Shown in pieces: positions 32,933-44,967 of a DNA stretch of 64,000 nucleotides. The stretch spans positions 1-64,000 of the forward strand of contig JBEWZL010000013.1 in NCBI GenBank assembly GCA_045837725.1, written 5' to 3'. The notes under the pieces were generated by a model. That model was not told the origin of the DNA. It saw only the letters and a list, made by a program, of their open reading frames with translations, and did not search any database. The stretch's first letter is position 1, and each line of letters starts with the position of its first letter. This DNA comes from Vermamoeba vermiformis. Lineage: Eukaryota > Tubulinea > Echinamoebida. The position numbers and the translations under genes were made by a program.

Positions 32933-35705
32933 ATGAGCATTACGAGGAAAGTGATCAAGGATCCGCCAGCTGACTTCAATGTAAGTTGGCCGCTAGAAAA
33001 TAGAAATAAATAATCTATGAATAATATTATGATCTTCTTATTAACGCTAAATAATTTATTTGAATTGATAGGAAAGGCCGTCAATAAAAATTGGTTATTT
33101 ATCAAAACAAGGAGGAAGAATTAAAACTTGGCACCGACGATGGATGATATTAAAAGACGGATTAGTGGCTTATTACAAAGATGCAAATGTAAGTGGCGGT
33201 CTCGTCGAGAGACTAAATCCGAGATTCGATTTTTTATTTCGTTTCCTACCGTATTTTGCTCATTAACAATTATATAATTTTTTTAAAAAATATTATCAAC
33301 CATAACATAGTTTCATCTGGCAGTAAGCAAGATATTTTTCGATTATCCAGTTTTCTAACATGTTGTAACTCGTGTAATAATGATCTAAATATAGCTCCTA
33401 CCTCACCGAGGTGTCATAACACTAGCTAGCAGTTCAATCATCGAACGAGAGAACTATGAGAATAAGCCCAATGCATTTTCAATCGTTACCCCAGAACGAA
33501 TTTATCATTTATTTGCTGATACCGAGGTACTTACGATTAAAATAATGATATTATAAATCCACGATAACTAATGTATAATATGCGTGCTATATTAGAAAGA
33601 AATGCTGCAATGGATTGAAGCTTTAAGAGGTGCCAGGCCCCGCGCTGTTTTGCCGCAAGAAGATGCCTCGTTAATCTCGCTATTTAAAGATCAAGTAAGA
33701 ATCATGCTGATTACACATATTACTATGATAATAATAATCTAATATTATTTTAAAATTAATTTAGAGAGCTGCCAGTGTTGGAACGGTCAAAGAAACATTT
33801 GCAAAGGATTTCAACGCATCAGAAACGGACGTAAATTCCATATTAGAGTTCTTGGAATTTAATTTCAAAGATTCAAACGCATTGGTAGACGAAGACGTCT
33901 TATTCAAATTTTTATCGTGGTTTTACCCGCTGGATCTCGACACTGAAGAACAGAAAACAGGATTCAGAAATGTAGATAAGGATAAGGAGAAAGCGAGTGC
34001 TAAGGCCAACTATACGATATCAAGAATAGCCTTTTTAGTCCACAAACCGTACGTATTTTATGGATGTCGTAGTTTTGGATCACGTCAAAACATATCATCC
34101 TTTGTTATGGATTATTTAATTAATGAATTATTAGGTGGTTTTTCGGCTCGCTAAAACTAGAAGAAACTGAAGAATTACTGCGCTCAAAGCCCTTCGTAAG
34201 AATGAGTTTGAATTTCGCGAGGCTTGTTCATTAATCTTTGCGATTATTTCATCAGGGAACTTACCTAATTAGGTTCGGCGAAGACAGAGGCAGTTTTGTC
34301 TTGTCAATGAAGGATTCATCTTCAGTCGGGCATTGGAAAATATTAACGGATCCGGAAACGAACGAACTATATTTAGAACCATCAGAAAAATTCGCGCAAT
34401 TACACATATTAGTAAATCACTATCACAATCAAAAGCCACCCAGCAGCAATCAACGGTTGACAGCGCCGTGTCAAAAACGAAGAAAAGAACGAACCTTTTT
34501 AGCGATGAGCAGTCAGCGGAACAATAGAAATCCCGAATTGAATTCTTCAGACGAGAATCATAGTAACAATAATGAAGTCAAAAAGGCGAGTTCATCGTTA
34601 GCTTCATTACGTGTGTCAGATCCGATCAATGACATTGACTTCTGCTGAGGCTGTTATTCATGAAAAACTTTCAGGTACGGTCACTTTAATCATATTACCT
34701 AATCCATATATGACTATTTTCATTACAAGGATTTCATTAACGTGGCTCTTGTTTTTTGCAGAGAATTACAATTCATACGTGTATCGATGCACGGTGAAAG
34801 GCTTCTCGTGCGCGGTGAAAGTGTTTGATTTGGAGTTTTTGCCTGAAGTGTTCGAATCAGAAGTATTCAACGAAGTCAAGTTTTTGCAAGAAGTGAGCCA
34901 CAATCCGTTGTTCGTCAAGTACTTGTACCACATCTACACTGGCAACCAATTGAAGCTATTTACGGAATATTTGCCGACAAATCTCAAATCTGTGATCAAA
35001 CAACGAGCAGCGGATAAAAAACCACTCAAAGCGGTCAGCATCCGCGACATTTCATTTGAACTAGCTCGTGCATTGAGCTTATTACACTCGCACAAACCAA
35101 AGATCATTCACCGCGATCTAAAGGTAACTAACATTATCATTGCCTAATTAGGAAAGTTCTAATTATGACACGTGTTAGCCTGATAATGTTTACGTCACGT
35201 TTGGGCCTGGTGATAAAGCCTCAGTTGTGAAGCTGGGTAATTTTGGACTATCAAAGTTTGCGACAACAAATACTGCCTCTTCAGTCGCGCTCACTGCTTC
35301 CTCGAACACGGTGCCATTGGCCTCGTTAAGTACGTACTTTCACCTGTTTAAAGTACCCTTCAAACTTACATTTCAAAGGATACATTGCACCAGAAATGCG
35401 AAGGCCACACGCACTATACGACGAATCCGTCGATGGTAAGATTGTTGTTAATAGAGTCATTGAAGCAGTTGCACTAATTCAGCTCTTGTTCAGTGTTTGG
35501 ATTTGGCCTGACGATGGTGGAGATGATCACGCTGAAGCCGACAGAGTTCATAGATGCGAATGATACCAAGTCTATGACATTACCAGAGGTACCACAAGTA
35601 TATCAAGGCCTAATGGACATCGCGAAGAAGTGCTTGTCGCCGAATCCAGTCGACCGACCTTCTGCTGATCAGTTGATGAATGCCTTAAGCCGTCTGAGCG
35701 AATAA
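32933..35705 (+). CDS. PH-SH2-kinase protein with degenerate kinase core
   Basis: Many exons encode about 730 residues. Order: short start MSITRKVIKDPPADFN; PH domain (IGYLSKQGGRIKTW, RRWMILKDGLVAYYK, then MLQWIEALRGA) to about 33690; helical region (VKETFAKDFNASETDVNSIL, DEDVLFKFLSWFYPL); SH2 domain from WFFGSLKLEETEELLRSKPF to GTYLIRFGEDRGSFVLS (invariant Arg in LIRF) and HILVNHYHNQKP; Asn/Ser-rich linker; tyrosine-kinase-like domain from about 34630. The kinase keeps the ATP lysine (CAVKVFD), HRDLKPDN and an APE-like APEM. However, the glycine loop reads LSENYNSYVYR, without glycines, and DFG reads NFG (LGNFGLSKF). A 43-base intron (34577-34619) or equivalent +1 step joins linker and kinase. 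It is probably a membrane-recruited phosphotyrosine-binding scaffold or weak kinase. Known amoebozoan SHK kinases have the reverse order, kinase then SH2. Confidence 0.82.
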
Positions 35706-35842
35706 AATTGTACATTAACAATGTATTACTCTCATTTATTCCGCTTATAACGACTAAAGCCTGAGGGTGAAGGCGAAAGGTTGAAAAAAAGTGGAATTTC
35801 CAAACGGCGTCATTTTCAAATTTATTTACTGATATTATCCAC

Positions 35843-37339
35843 ATGTTCGCCGAGGATAATATTCGACAGATTGAATTCTCTGTGGATGCAAGCAGTTCCG
35901 CTCCGACCGCAGTGTGGAACTCGACCAAATCTGAAGCTTGCTTCCACACTGAGCTTCAAATTGGCTCGTGGACCATTACCGAGCCTGCATTAGTACCAAC
36001 ATGTAAGATCTGAATGCAGTGGAGAATATTTAATGAAGAGATATTGATCAGCAATATTCGCATCAGCAATACACAGCATAAAAAATTAGAGAGCAGCATA
36101 TAATACATTGCATAATTTTCTTTATCATGATAATGCTCGAGGATATTTATTATTGCTGCTCAAGTCTAAAACTGATCAAAAAATTGTGGATTTACCAGTT
36201 GCCACTTAGTAACAGTATTTTATCGTAGGCATCTTGGCTGCAATTATTGGTATTTGTTGCGGATTGAAAATCAAGCGAACCAATGTCCAAGGCTCCTCTG
36301 CCTATTCGATCAGCTTTTTCATGTTCGCGTAAGTAATTCCCTCCGTAATTATTACAATACTTTATAACATATGTTATAGCTGTATGATGACTGATGCTAT
36401 GATCTGGCATTGCTTCTTGAACGGTTACAATAATTGGTCTTTCTGGGCGGATGTACGTGACACGAATTCATTTTCAGCGGTGAATTAATTCAATAATACC
36501 AATACCAATAGGTTACTGGCATCATTGACGGTGCTCTTAGTTCATGCGTCGCTATGAGCTTTGGTTTCAACGCTCTGTTTGACGTTGGTGTTATGAAAGA
36601 GGGCAGTCGCAAATCCGCAATCGTGAGTTTAAGCACCTAGCTCACTGTAACATTAGTACTCAAACTTACAATATCACGTACATAGGTCATGTCCGTCAGC
36701 TACTTGGCGATGATCGCTGCCTGGACCTACTCATTGATGTACTCGCAAAGCTGGAGCACTGCTTTCTTGGTGTTGTACGGTCTTGTCATTGCACTCTGCT
36801 GCGGTTTGTACAGCATTGTCACATTGGTCCGTGTCATTCAAAGCAAAGGCGTTGGTTTGAGTACGTAATAGATAGGCTCGTAATTGTGAAACAAGATGCT
36901 GATCGTGTCAACAGAGAACCTCACGATCGGTGTCCTTACTGGTGCCCTCGGTCTTGCTAGCGTGTTCTACTCACCTTTGAACGCATTCTGGTGCAGAGTG
37001 TTCGGTGCTTTCCTGAACTCTGAGTGGTGGTGGTTCATTTTGTCTGACATTTCAATGTATTATCTGTACAAGTACTTCATGGACAGCCACGTGCCTCAAA
37101 CTCCCAAGACCTACGCTTACTATGGCGACAGCGACGATAGTGACGTCGAATTGGACGAGGAAAGTGACGAAGAAGGTGACGAAGAGACTCCTATGCGCGT
37201 GCAACCTCGTTACATCCACGTTCCGCAACAACAAGTTCAACAACCTCAGCCCATCTACTACGTCTCTGTGCCTTATTATCCTACCCCTATGTATTATGCT
37301 CCTTCTCAAGTGACTCCTGTGTATCACACTCAACAATAA
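35843..37339 (+). CDS. Multi-pass membrane protein, family unknown
   Basis: About six exons encode roughly 370 residues. ATG 35843 gives a 55-residue polar N-terminus (MFAEDNIRQIEFSVDASSSA). About seven hydrophobic segments follow: ILAAIIGICCGL, ISFFMFACMMTDAMIWHC, IIDGALSSCVAMSFGFNALF, VSYLAMIAAWTYSLMY, FLVLYGLVIALCCGLYSIVT, LTIGVLTGALGLASVFY and EWWWFILSDISMYYLYKYF. The cytoplasmic tail is highly acidic (DSDVELDEESDEEGDEE) and ends in a Gln/Pro/Tyr-rich stretch (QQQVQQPQPIYYVSVPYYPT). Seven helices would allow a receptor, a ceramidase-like enzyme or a transporter. No diagnostic motif of those was found, so no function is given. The first intron (about 36003-36229) is the longest. Confidence 0.65.
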
Positions 37340-37696
37340 ATGCTTGTGACTGGGCTAAAAATAGTTGTCGAGATTTTTTTCGAACACAGCCAACAACACG
37401 GCCAACCAACCAATCAATACAGTAGTTTCCAACACGGCACAAATGTCCCTTTCAAATTTGCGTAGTTTTGAGATAAAAGATCTTCGTTCGGTCAATTATT
37501 GTTTCAATTTTCAACAATAGACGCCCTTGATAATTATTGAAAACAAACTAAATTTGGTAGTTATATTTACTCGATAAAGGTAAAATCTAATTCGTCATTG
37601 TTATGTTACAATAATATTTAAATGAAAGGCAAAACAAAAGATAAATTAGCTAATCTGTCTTCAAAACAATTTTAATTTGAAGATTTAATAGGTGTA
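37340..37696. other. Intergenic region upstream of RdRP 1
   Basis: The 357 bases hold CA-rich sequence near 37380 (CGAACACAGCCAACAACACG) and AT-rich sequence closer to the RdRP start. No trace of the RRM domain carried by the second RdRP was found here. Confidence 0.4.
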
Positions 37697-40600
37697 ATGT
37701 TACGAGTGGATACAAACTACAGCATTCGTGTTGGTTTCATCCACGATGAATCATTTCATTCCATCAGAAGCCTAGATGAAGTCACGGGCCGAGTTACCTT
37801 GCAAGCCAAGCAAAATACTTTGTGTTTTACCTTTGGCCCTTTTACCTACTCGTTTGCCAAGAGAAACTTAAAGAGATTCTATTGGAGCTCGGATTTGGAT
37901 GAGATCACCTTTGAATGGGATTACAACACTGGTCCAAAAATTCACGTAGGCACGAGTCGAACTACGCATAATCCCTTGCAGCTTGATGCGATTGAGTGCA
38001 ATGCGTTGTCGTTTTACGTGAAGCCTGCAGAGCCAGGCACTCAACGAACTTTCGAGAAGATCTTCCGCGTTGTCGACCACGATTTGCCCTTAGTAGAACA
38101 AAAGCAACACGAAGTACCTATGCCCAATGAGTTGCCTTTAATAGTAGGCTTGTATTTGGAGACCTTGTTATCGATGACAGATCCCGAGAGGCAGGATCAC
38201 ATGGAACTTTTGGCGGAAACTCCTCGATGCCAGTACCGACGAGGCTATAAGCGCGTTGATGCTGATGAAGAAGTCGAAGGCTATGATTCTCAATCCCACG
38301 GAAGCTCTGCAGCGTGAGCTCGAATATCTTGAGACGCTGGATCCGGAGGATTGGCCCTCGAAACAGCAGGAGAATCGACAAAAGAAGGACGAAGCAGCTT
38401 TGGTCTTTCAAATTGAAGTCACACCCACGAAGATGTACGTCATTGGACCCATCTTAGAGAGGTCCAACCGAATCTTGAAGAAGTACTGGAAGTACCGCGA
38501 TCATTTTGTACGAGTGCGCTTCACCGATGAAGATGGCTCGCCCATGCAAGCATCAGAGACCGAGATCGGACAGCTCGTGCACGATAAGCTCATGTATGGA
38601 ATTACGCTAGCTGGACGGTAAGTTTGTGTCAAACAAGCTTCTTCAGGTTGCTGACTTGTTTTTTGTTCTTGACAGCAACTTCACCTTTTTGGCGTGGTCC
38701 AATTCTCAGCTCCGCGGACACGCGTGTTTTCTATTCACCAAGATACTGAACGAGCATCGAATCGTCACCGCGCGAGACATTATCGATCAGCTGGGAGAGT
38801 TTTGGGATGATTCCCCTGCGAAACGTGGTTCCAGAGTCGGTCAGTGCTTGACTTCCTCACTTGGCGGTATTCGCATTTCCGTCAACAAGTGCGAAAAAAT
38901 CAAAGACATTACTCGAAATGGCTACGTGTTCTCAGATGGTGTTGGCACTGCGTCTCTTGGGGTGATGGAACTCGTTCAAAAGAGATTGAAGTTGCCGGAG
39001 GTGGTATCGGCGATTCAAATACGCTACGGAGGTAACAATACGGAGTACTTGCTATACCATTTGTAGTAACGGTTGGTTTTGACAGGTGCCAAGGGAGTGC
39101 TATCGTTGGACGATAGACTGCCCGGAGTGGGCATCAGACTTCGTCCAAGCATGTGCAAGTTCGATAGCTCGCATAGGGACTTGGAGGTTACAGACTACTC
39201 TACCTACCGCCCAGCGTATCTTAATCGACAGCTGATCACGCTGTTGCTGTCACTGGGGACTTCAGCAAAGTCATTGCAACGGCTCGAAGAGGCAATGACG
39301 TCAAACATTGACAAGCTATTGGCAGGTGTTGTCAATAAGAAAACGTTGGATCAGATCACTTGGGGCCATAGCAAAGAGATTCTGAAGGAGACGATTGGCA
39401 CCTTTGGATTCGACGACGCGTTCTTACGCGCCTTGATCAACAAGCACAGCAGCAAAGCACTCAAATTGTTGATCAAGAAGACTCGGATATTTATTCCGAA
39501 TAGCGCTTACGCGATGGGCATTCTTGACGAATACGGATGTCTTGAAGAAGACGAAGTGTTCTATCAAGGACGAAGTACGTCAATTTTTTCTCGAAAAGTG
39601 AGCACTTACTAATTGCATTGATGTAGCGGAAGACGGGAAAGTGATTCCGTTTGAAGGCGAGGTTATGGTAACCAGATCGCCAGCCGTGCATTCAGGAGAT
39701 GTTCGTATACTTAAAGCTGTGCATAGATACGACTTGTCACATCTCTACAACGTCGTTGTATTCTCCAGAAAAGGACAGCGACCAGTTCCAAACATGATTT
39801 CAGGTTAGTACCTTGGCTCGGCTAAATACGTATTTCCTGTTATGGTCAATTAACGCAACAGACAGGCGGAGATTTGGACGGCGACCACTACACAATAATT
39901 GCCGAGAAGTCAATTTTTCCTAAAAGAACAGTTGCTCCAATGGATTATACGACAAAACCAAAGTCAATTGCAACGAAAACCCACTCTTGGCCTGAGGATC
40001 CAATCAAATTCTTCGTGCATTACATGGCCAACGACAATCTGGGAAAGGTTGCTAATACTTGGCTGGCACAATGCGAAGTGCAGGAGAGAGGTGCGTTGTC
40101 ATCAATTGCAGTTGAGCTTGCCCACATCCACTCGACAATTGTAGATTTCCCGAAGACAGGTACGTCTTGTTGCGGGACAAAACTCCGTTCTAAACTATTG
40201 GACAGGCATTTCTGCCACTTTGCCTGACCACTGCAAAGCGTCAAAGTATCCTGATTACATGGGCAAATTACCGAAGAAGTCCTTTAAGTCTAAATCCTTC
40301 ATTGGGCAGTCGTTTAGAAGGTTAACGGCGAAATACGGCGATCCGTTCCAAGTCGATGATTTTACGCTTGAAGTGGACGGCGATTTGAGCTAATATCCTG
40401 GTACGCACCAATATTCAACACCAAACATTGTTTTTGCTGATAATGAACAGGCAACGAGGAATGGATCGACGAAGCCCTCGATGAATACAATGCGTACTGT
40501 ATTCAAATGCAAGGCTTGATCAATGATTTTAATGCATCTTCTGATGTCGATATTGTCACTGGAATACTACCTCCGACTGCACACAAACGATACCGTGGGA

Positions 40601-40956
40601 AGTAAGATCATTCGATGTACTCAATGTATTATTACTTTATTCATTCTCTGTACCAAAGGAAATCGAATACGGGTGAAAAGTTGGACATTGCATTCGCGGA
40701 CCTGAAGAAACGCTATTTGGAACGTTTTAATCAAGGAATCAGAGATCGTAAGTTGATGTTGTTCGAGATCACGCAATTTACCAAATTTTATTTAGATGAA
40801 GACAAGGTTGCGAAAGCTTCGGCTTGGTACCGCGCTGCGTACGAATTGTCAGACAAAAAGCCAGAATTTGCAAGCTTCGCTTGGATCTTGGCGGAACACT
40901 TGGTGGACATCAAAGAAACCGCAAGTTCTAGCCGCTCTAAGCGCCTTCGTTTTTGA
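37697..40956 (+). CDS. Eukaryotic RNA-dependent RNA polymerase, copy 1 (interrupted)
   Basis: An RNAi-type (RDR/QDE-1-like) polymerase of about 950 codons, clearly homologous along its length to the next gene. Blocks include QIEVTPTKMYVIGPILERSN, NGYVFSDGVGTASLGVMELV, YRPAYLNRQLITLLLSLG, KKTRIFIPNSAYAMGILDEY, EGEVMVTRSPAVHSGDVRIL, and the catalytic loop GGDLDGDHY near 39862-39890, with all three aspartates. Two faults are visible against copy 2. The frame steps +1 near 38183 (CCC), where PRGRITWNFWRKLLD continues in another register. A TAA at 40391-40393 sits where copy 2 has Asp, in DL-x-YPG. Up to six introns are otherwise regular. It may be a recent pseudogene, or the faults may be sequencing errors. 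Its role would be making double-stranded RNA for silencing. It lacks the RRM of copy 2. Confidence 0.85.
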
Positions 40957-40979
40957 AATCATTTAAATTCTTAAATCTG

Positions 40980-41077
40980 ATTGCGATGTTTTTTCACTGT
41001 TTCAGTTTTTTAATCGCAATAAAAGATCAACTTTTTGTGATCTTTTTGCAACACGGCGAAGATTCTCCGCCGTGTTG
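40980..41077 (+). repeat. Three consecutive perfect hairpins after RdRP 1
   Basis: Three inverted repeats with perfect arms follow one another within 100 bases just after the RdRP 1 stop: ATTGCGAT (40980-40987) with 41013-41020; AAAAGATCA (41021-41029) with 41038-41046; CAACACGGCG (41049-41058) with 41068-41077. A GCAATAAAAG polyadenylation-like signal overlaps the first two. Arms are 8, 9 and 10 bases, and loops are 25, 8 and 9. In RNA this would be a compact 3' end structure between the two RdRP genes. Confidence 0.7.
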
Positions 41078-41128
41078 GGTTTAGTATTTGAAAGAACGAG
41101 CCAAACGAAACAAATTCTATTAATCTTA

Positions 41129-44100
41129 ATGGAAATGGAACGCGATTGGGGTTATGAACAGCTTAGCCAGGCAATGATGATGAACATGGAAGGTACTGAG
41201 AGAATTTGGTTACCAATTGCAATTTAACGTAAAAATACAGAATCTCTGCAATACTTCATTGACTTTGGTATGGAGCAATTATTTGATAATATGAATCAGC
41301 CTTCGCAAGGTATAAGCATCCGGATTCGCTAATTCAGACTTTTTTTAAATTTAATTGCAGAGTTATTTGTTCAATATCTCCTTGTTAGACCCCTACCTTC
41401 AGAAGAAGAAATAAGAGCTGAATTTTCACAATATGGAACAATTTTACGGATCAAAATAATGCCAACCAAATATTGCGCACTCGTTCGATTTTCCTCTGTG
41501 GAAAGGTTTGTCACACGTTTAAACTGTAATTTATTCTAACTATTCGTTCAGTGCGATTCAGGCTATTAGGACACCAAAATCAACTTTTGTTCGGAGACTA
41601 GACTACGGAAATGCTCGTGTTTTTCCTAAACCTCACTTTTCAGCCCTTGCTCTTGCCTCAGATTCGTCAATCATGGTTGGATTCTATCAAAATAACATTT
41701 TTTATTGCAACTTTACTGCGGATGCAGCACCCGTCAGTCTGGCGAACAGTCATAAGGAGCGTTTGATTCATCTCTACGTTAATGACAAACAAGTAACCTA
41801 TACATTCAAATACAGTCAAATTGAGAGGCTCGTCTATTGCGAAGGTACAGCACAGTTGTTGATGGAGTGGGCATTTGGCACGGGCCCTCAGATCTACACC
41901 TTCGAAGGTGAAAGAACACTCTCAAATCCGCTTCACCTGACTGAAAAAGATTGTCACGCATTTATTCTTACAATTCAAAGAGATCAGGACATTCACACGA
42001 TAATGAACGGAATTTTCGTACAAACCGTAGCATCACTCGAAATTGCGGACATGCCAAACAATGTCCCGATCCATCGAGAGCCAATACACTCACTCGACGT
42101 TGAATTGATGCTAGAATCATTGATATTAAGCAAAATTCCGAAGCGATTGATCACCGAAGAATTCTACGAAGTTATAAATCGAGCTGACGAAGAACGGCTG
42201 AAGTACGCGTTACGTCTATTAATACGCAACCAACGAGGATTCATTCTAGATCCTACGAAAGAGATCAAGCAGGCCTTAGTCAAAGTTGAACAGCGTTCTA
42301 TTCGACAATCGCTTCGAAGTAGATTGATGGACTCTAATGACGCAGAATACATGAGATTATTTGCACTTGAAATCACTCCCACGAAATGGTTCTTGACAGG
42401 TCCGATGATTGACAGGTCGAATAGAGTGCTGCGCAAGTACCAAGCCTACTCGTACCACTTCATTCGAGTCACTTTCCGCGATGACGACGGCAACAAATTG
42501 AACGCTATTAACGGCGAGCTTCAACAGTACATCACCGATAAATTGAAAAATGGAGTGACGTTGGCTGGAAAGTAAGACCTTACCAATTTATCGCGTGAGT
42601 CTAACTTCTTCAGAACATTCGTTTATCTGGCTTACGCAAATTCGGAACTGAAAAATCATTCCTGCTATCTCGTAGCGCCATTTGAACATGATGGACGGGT
42701 TATCACTGCAACGGACATTATTCACGGCCTTGGAGAATTCGACGAACAAACAGTTGCTAAGTGTGCTTCCAGAATAGGTAAGCGTACGCTTCGTAAGCTT
42801 TTCATTTCTTAATATCGTTCTTATACGATACCAGGTCAATGTTTTTCAGCGACTGTGGGTGGTGTCAAAGTCACATTTGATCCAAGATTAATCGATGACA
42901 TTCCAAAAAAAGGCAACCTCAAGTTCTCTGACGGAATAGGAAAAATTTCGCCTAGCATGGCACGAAAGCTCGTTTATCTGCCACAGTTGCGAGTGAAGCT
43001 GATGCCATGTGCCTTTCAAATAAGATTCAAAGGTAATAGTCAATAACATTATTTGCTATTTAATCTAGATTATAATTAAATTATTTCCAACGCAGGTTAT
43101 AAAGGCATGCTGGTCGTGGACAATTCTTTAAAGGGCGATCAAATTCACATGAGAGCAAGCATGGACAAGTTCACAGCTAATGAAGAGGACAATGAATTGG
43201 AAGTCAATGGATTCTCAGAGTACAGACCTGCATTCATGAACCGTCAAATGATCTTGCTATTATTAGCGCGTGGTGCATCAACAGAAGCAATGGAAATTCT
43301 CCGAAACAACATGATCAACAACTTGCAAGCTCTATTTGATGACAGCTTATCAAAGACTAAGTACCAACGCTTGCTTTCATTTACGATTGGATTCGGAGGC
43401 ACTGTTCTGCGGGAGGTAGCTCACGGGTTCAAGCACGATGCCTTTGTGCATGATTTGCTGAGCGTACAGTGCACGAAAGTCAATCCAGCAGTTAATCAAG
43501 AAGACAAGAATTCACGTACCTTTAGGAGCGCATTTGTACGGAGTGTTAGACGAAGATGGGTTATTGGAAGAAAATCAAATCTTCGTTCGTTTGCACGGTA
43601 ACATCAGCGAGTTGCTGTTTCGTGACGCTAATTTATCATCCAGATGATTCTCTTCAAAAGCACGTACAAACGATCAAAGGACCGGCATTTGTAACGCGAA
43701 GTCCGTCGCTGCATCCTGGTGACATTCGAATGGTCGAGTGTGTCGATGTGCCTCAGTTGCGGCACCTTGAAAATGTTATTGTACGTATAGTTAGATTATT
43801 CCAAATATAATAACGCTCACTTTTATTTAGGTTTTTCCTAGAAAAGGAACGCGACCCTTGACCGACATGATTTCGGGCGGAGATTTGGACGGGGATCGTT
43901 ACACCGTCATTTGGGACAAATCGTTGTTTCCAAAGCACGATTTTAAGCCAATGAAATTTACTAAGCCACAAGTGGCGGAAGAACTGAATGTCTATCCTGA
44001 CGCACACATCAACTTCTTTGTGAAGTTCATGGCTACAGACGCGCTCGGACAAATCGCAAACGCATGGTTAAGCCACGCTGAAAGTGACATCAAGAAAGGC

Positions 44101-44896
44101 GCAGCTTCAGATGATTGCAAGCAATTGGCCGAACTTTTTTCGCTGGCAGTTGATTATCCCAAGACAGGAGGTAATCCGATTGTCATGCCTGGGTACTTGA
44201 TCCCAAGGGAGTATCCAGAGTATATGATGAACCCGTTCAAACCATCATTCTACTCTAAATCGTTCATTGGCGACTCCCACCGCTATTTCAAAGAAATGTT
44301 GGGCTCGTTCATGCGCGATTTCGAGCAAGAGAAGCACCTCACAGTTGATAACGATCTAATTGACTACCCTGGTGAGCCTTCGCGAACATTACATACTGGA
44401 TATGGATTAACTAGTGTTCTAGGATCTGATCGATGGTTTGATGAGGCTCAACGAAGCTTTACCGAGTACGAGCAGCGAATGAACGAGCTGATCCGTATCT
44501 TTGAAATAACTGAGGTTGAAGCGTTTTCGGGCATAATGCTGTCATCTTCCAAGTACTCTAAACGCAGGTATGGCACTTATGATTAATTTGATACGACAAC
44601 TGACAAAGCTTCACTAGACAAAACACTGCTGAGCTGCGCATCAGATTCTCAAGCATTAGAAGCGAGCTCATGCGCCAATTTGATCGTGGAGTGTCAGGTG
44701 CGTGCGACATCTTGACCGTCGGTTTTTTTGTCTGACTGATTCTACAGGGCTCAACGATGAATTTGCTAAGGCTTCGATGTGGTATAAAGTGGCATACGTG
44801 GTCAACCAACGAATGCCTAGTTTTGCGTGGCTCGTGTACGACAAACTGCTGAAGATCAAAACAATGCGCCAACCAAGGTTTAACGACATACAGTGA
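41129..44896 (+). CDS. Eukaryotic RNA-dependent RNA polymerase, copy 2, with N-terminal RRM
   Basis: About twelve exons encode roughly 1,130 residues. After MEMERDWGYEQLSQAMMMNM comes an RRM (RNP2-like LFVQYL, RNP1-like KYCALVRF) at about 41360-41600. A long N-terminal domain is shared with copy 1. The polymerase core has EITPTKWFLTGPMIDRSN, FSDGIGKISPSMARKLVYLP, YRPAFMNRQMILLLLARG, HVPLGAHLYGVLDEDGLLEE, GPAFVTRSPSLHPGDIRMV, and the catalytic GGDLDGDRY near 43875-43905. The C-terminal helical domain ends FAWLVYDKLLKIKTM. The frame steps +1 near 43482 (AA in AAAGTCAATCC), just before QQLIKKTRIHVP. Alignment with copy 1 is gap-free across that point if one base is disregarded. It is expected to amplify small-RNA silencing in nucleus or cytoplasm. 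The tandem arrangement shows a local duplication. Confidence 0.88.
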
Positions 44897-44967
44897 AGCG
44901 GAGTTTATTGACATTAGATTGTTTACGCGGCTGGATCTCAACAGCAGAATTTTATTAACAGCAAATA

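Noticed and set aside
40391-40393. Stop-codon reassignment as explanation for TAA inside RdRP 1.
   Set aside because: TAA ends many other genes in the window at the expected family length, so a changed code is unlikely.
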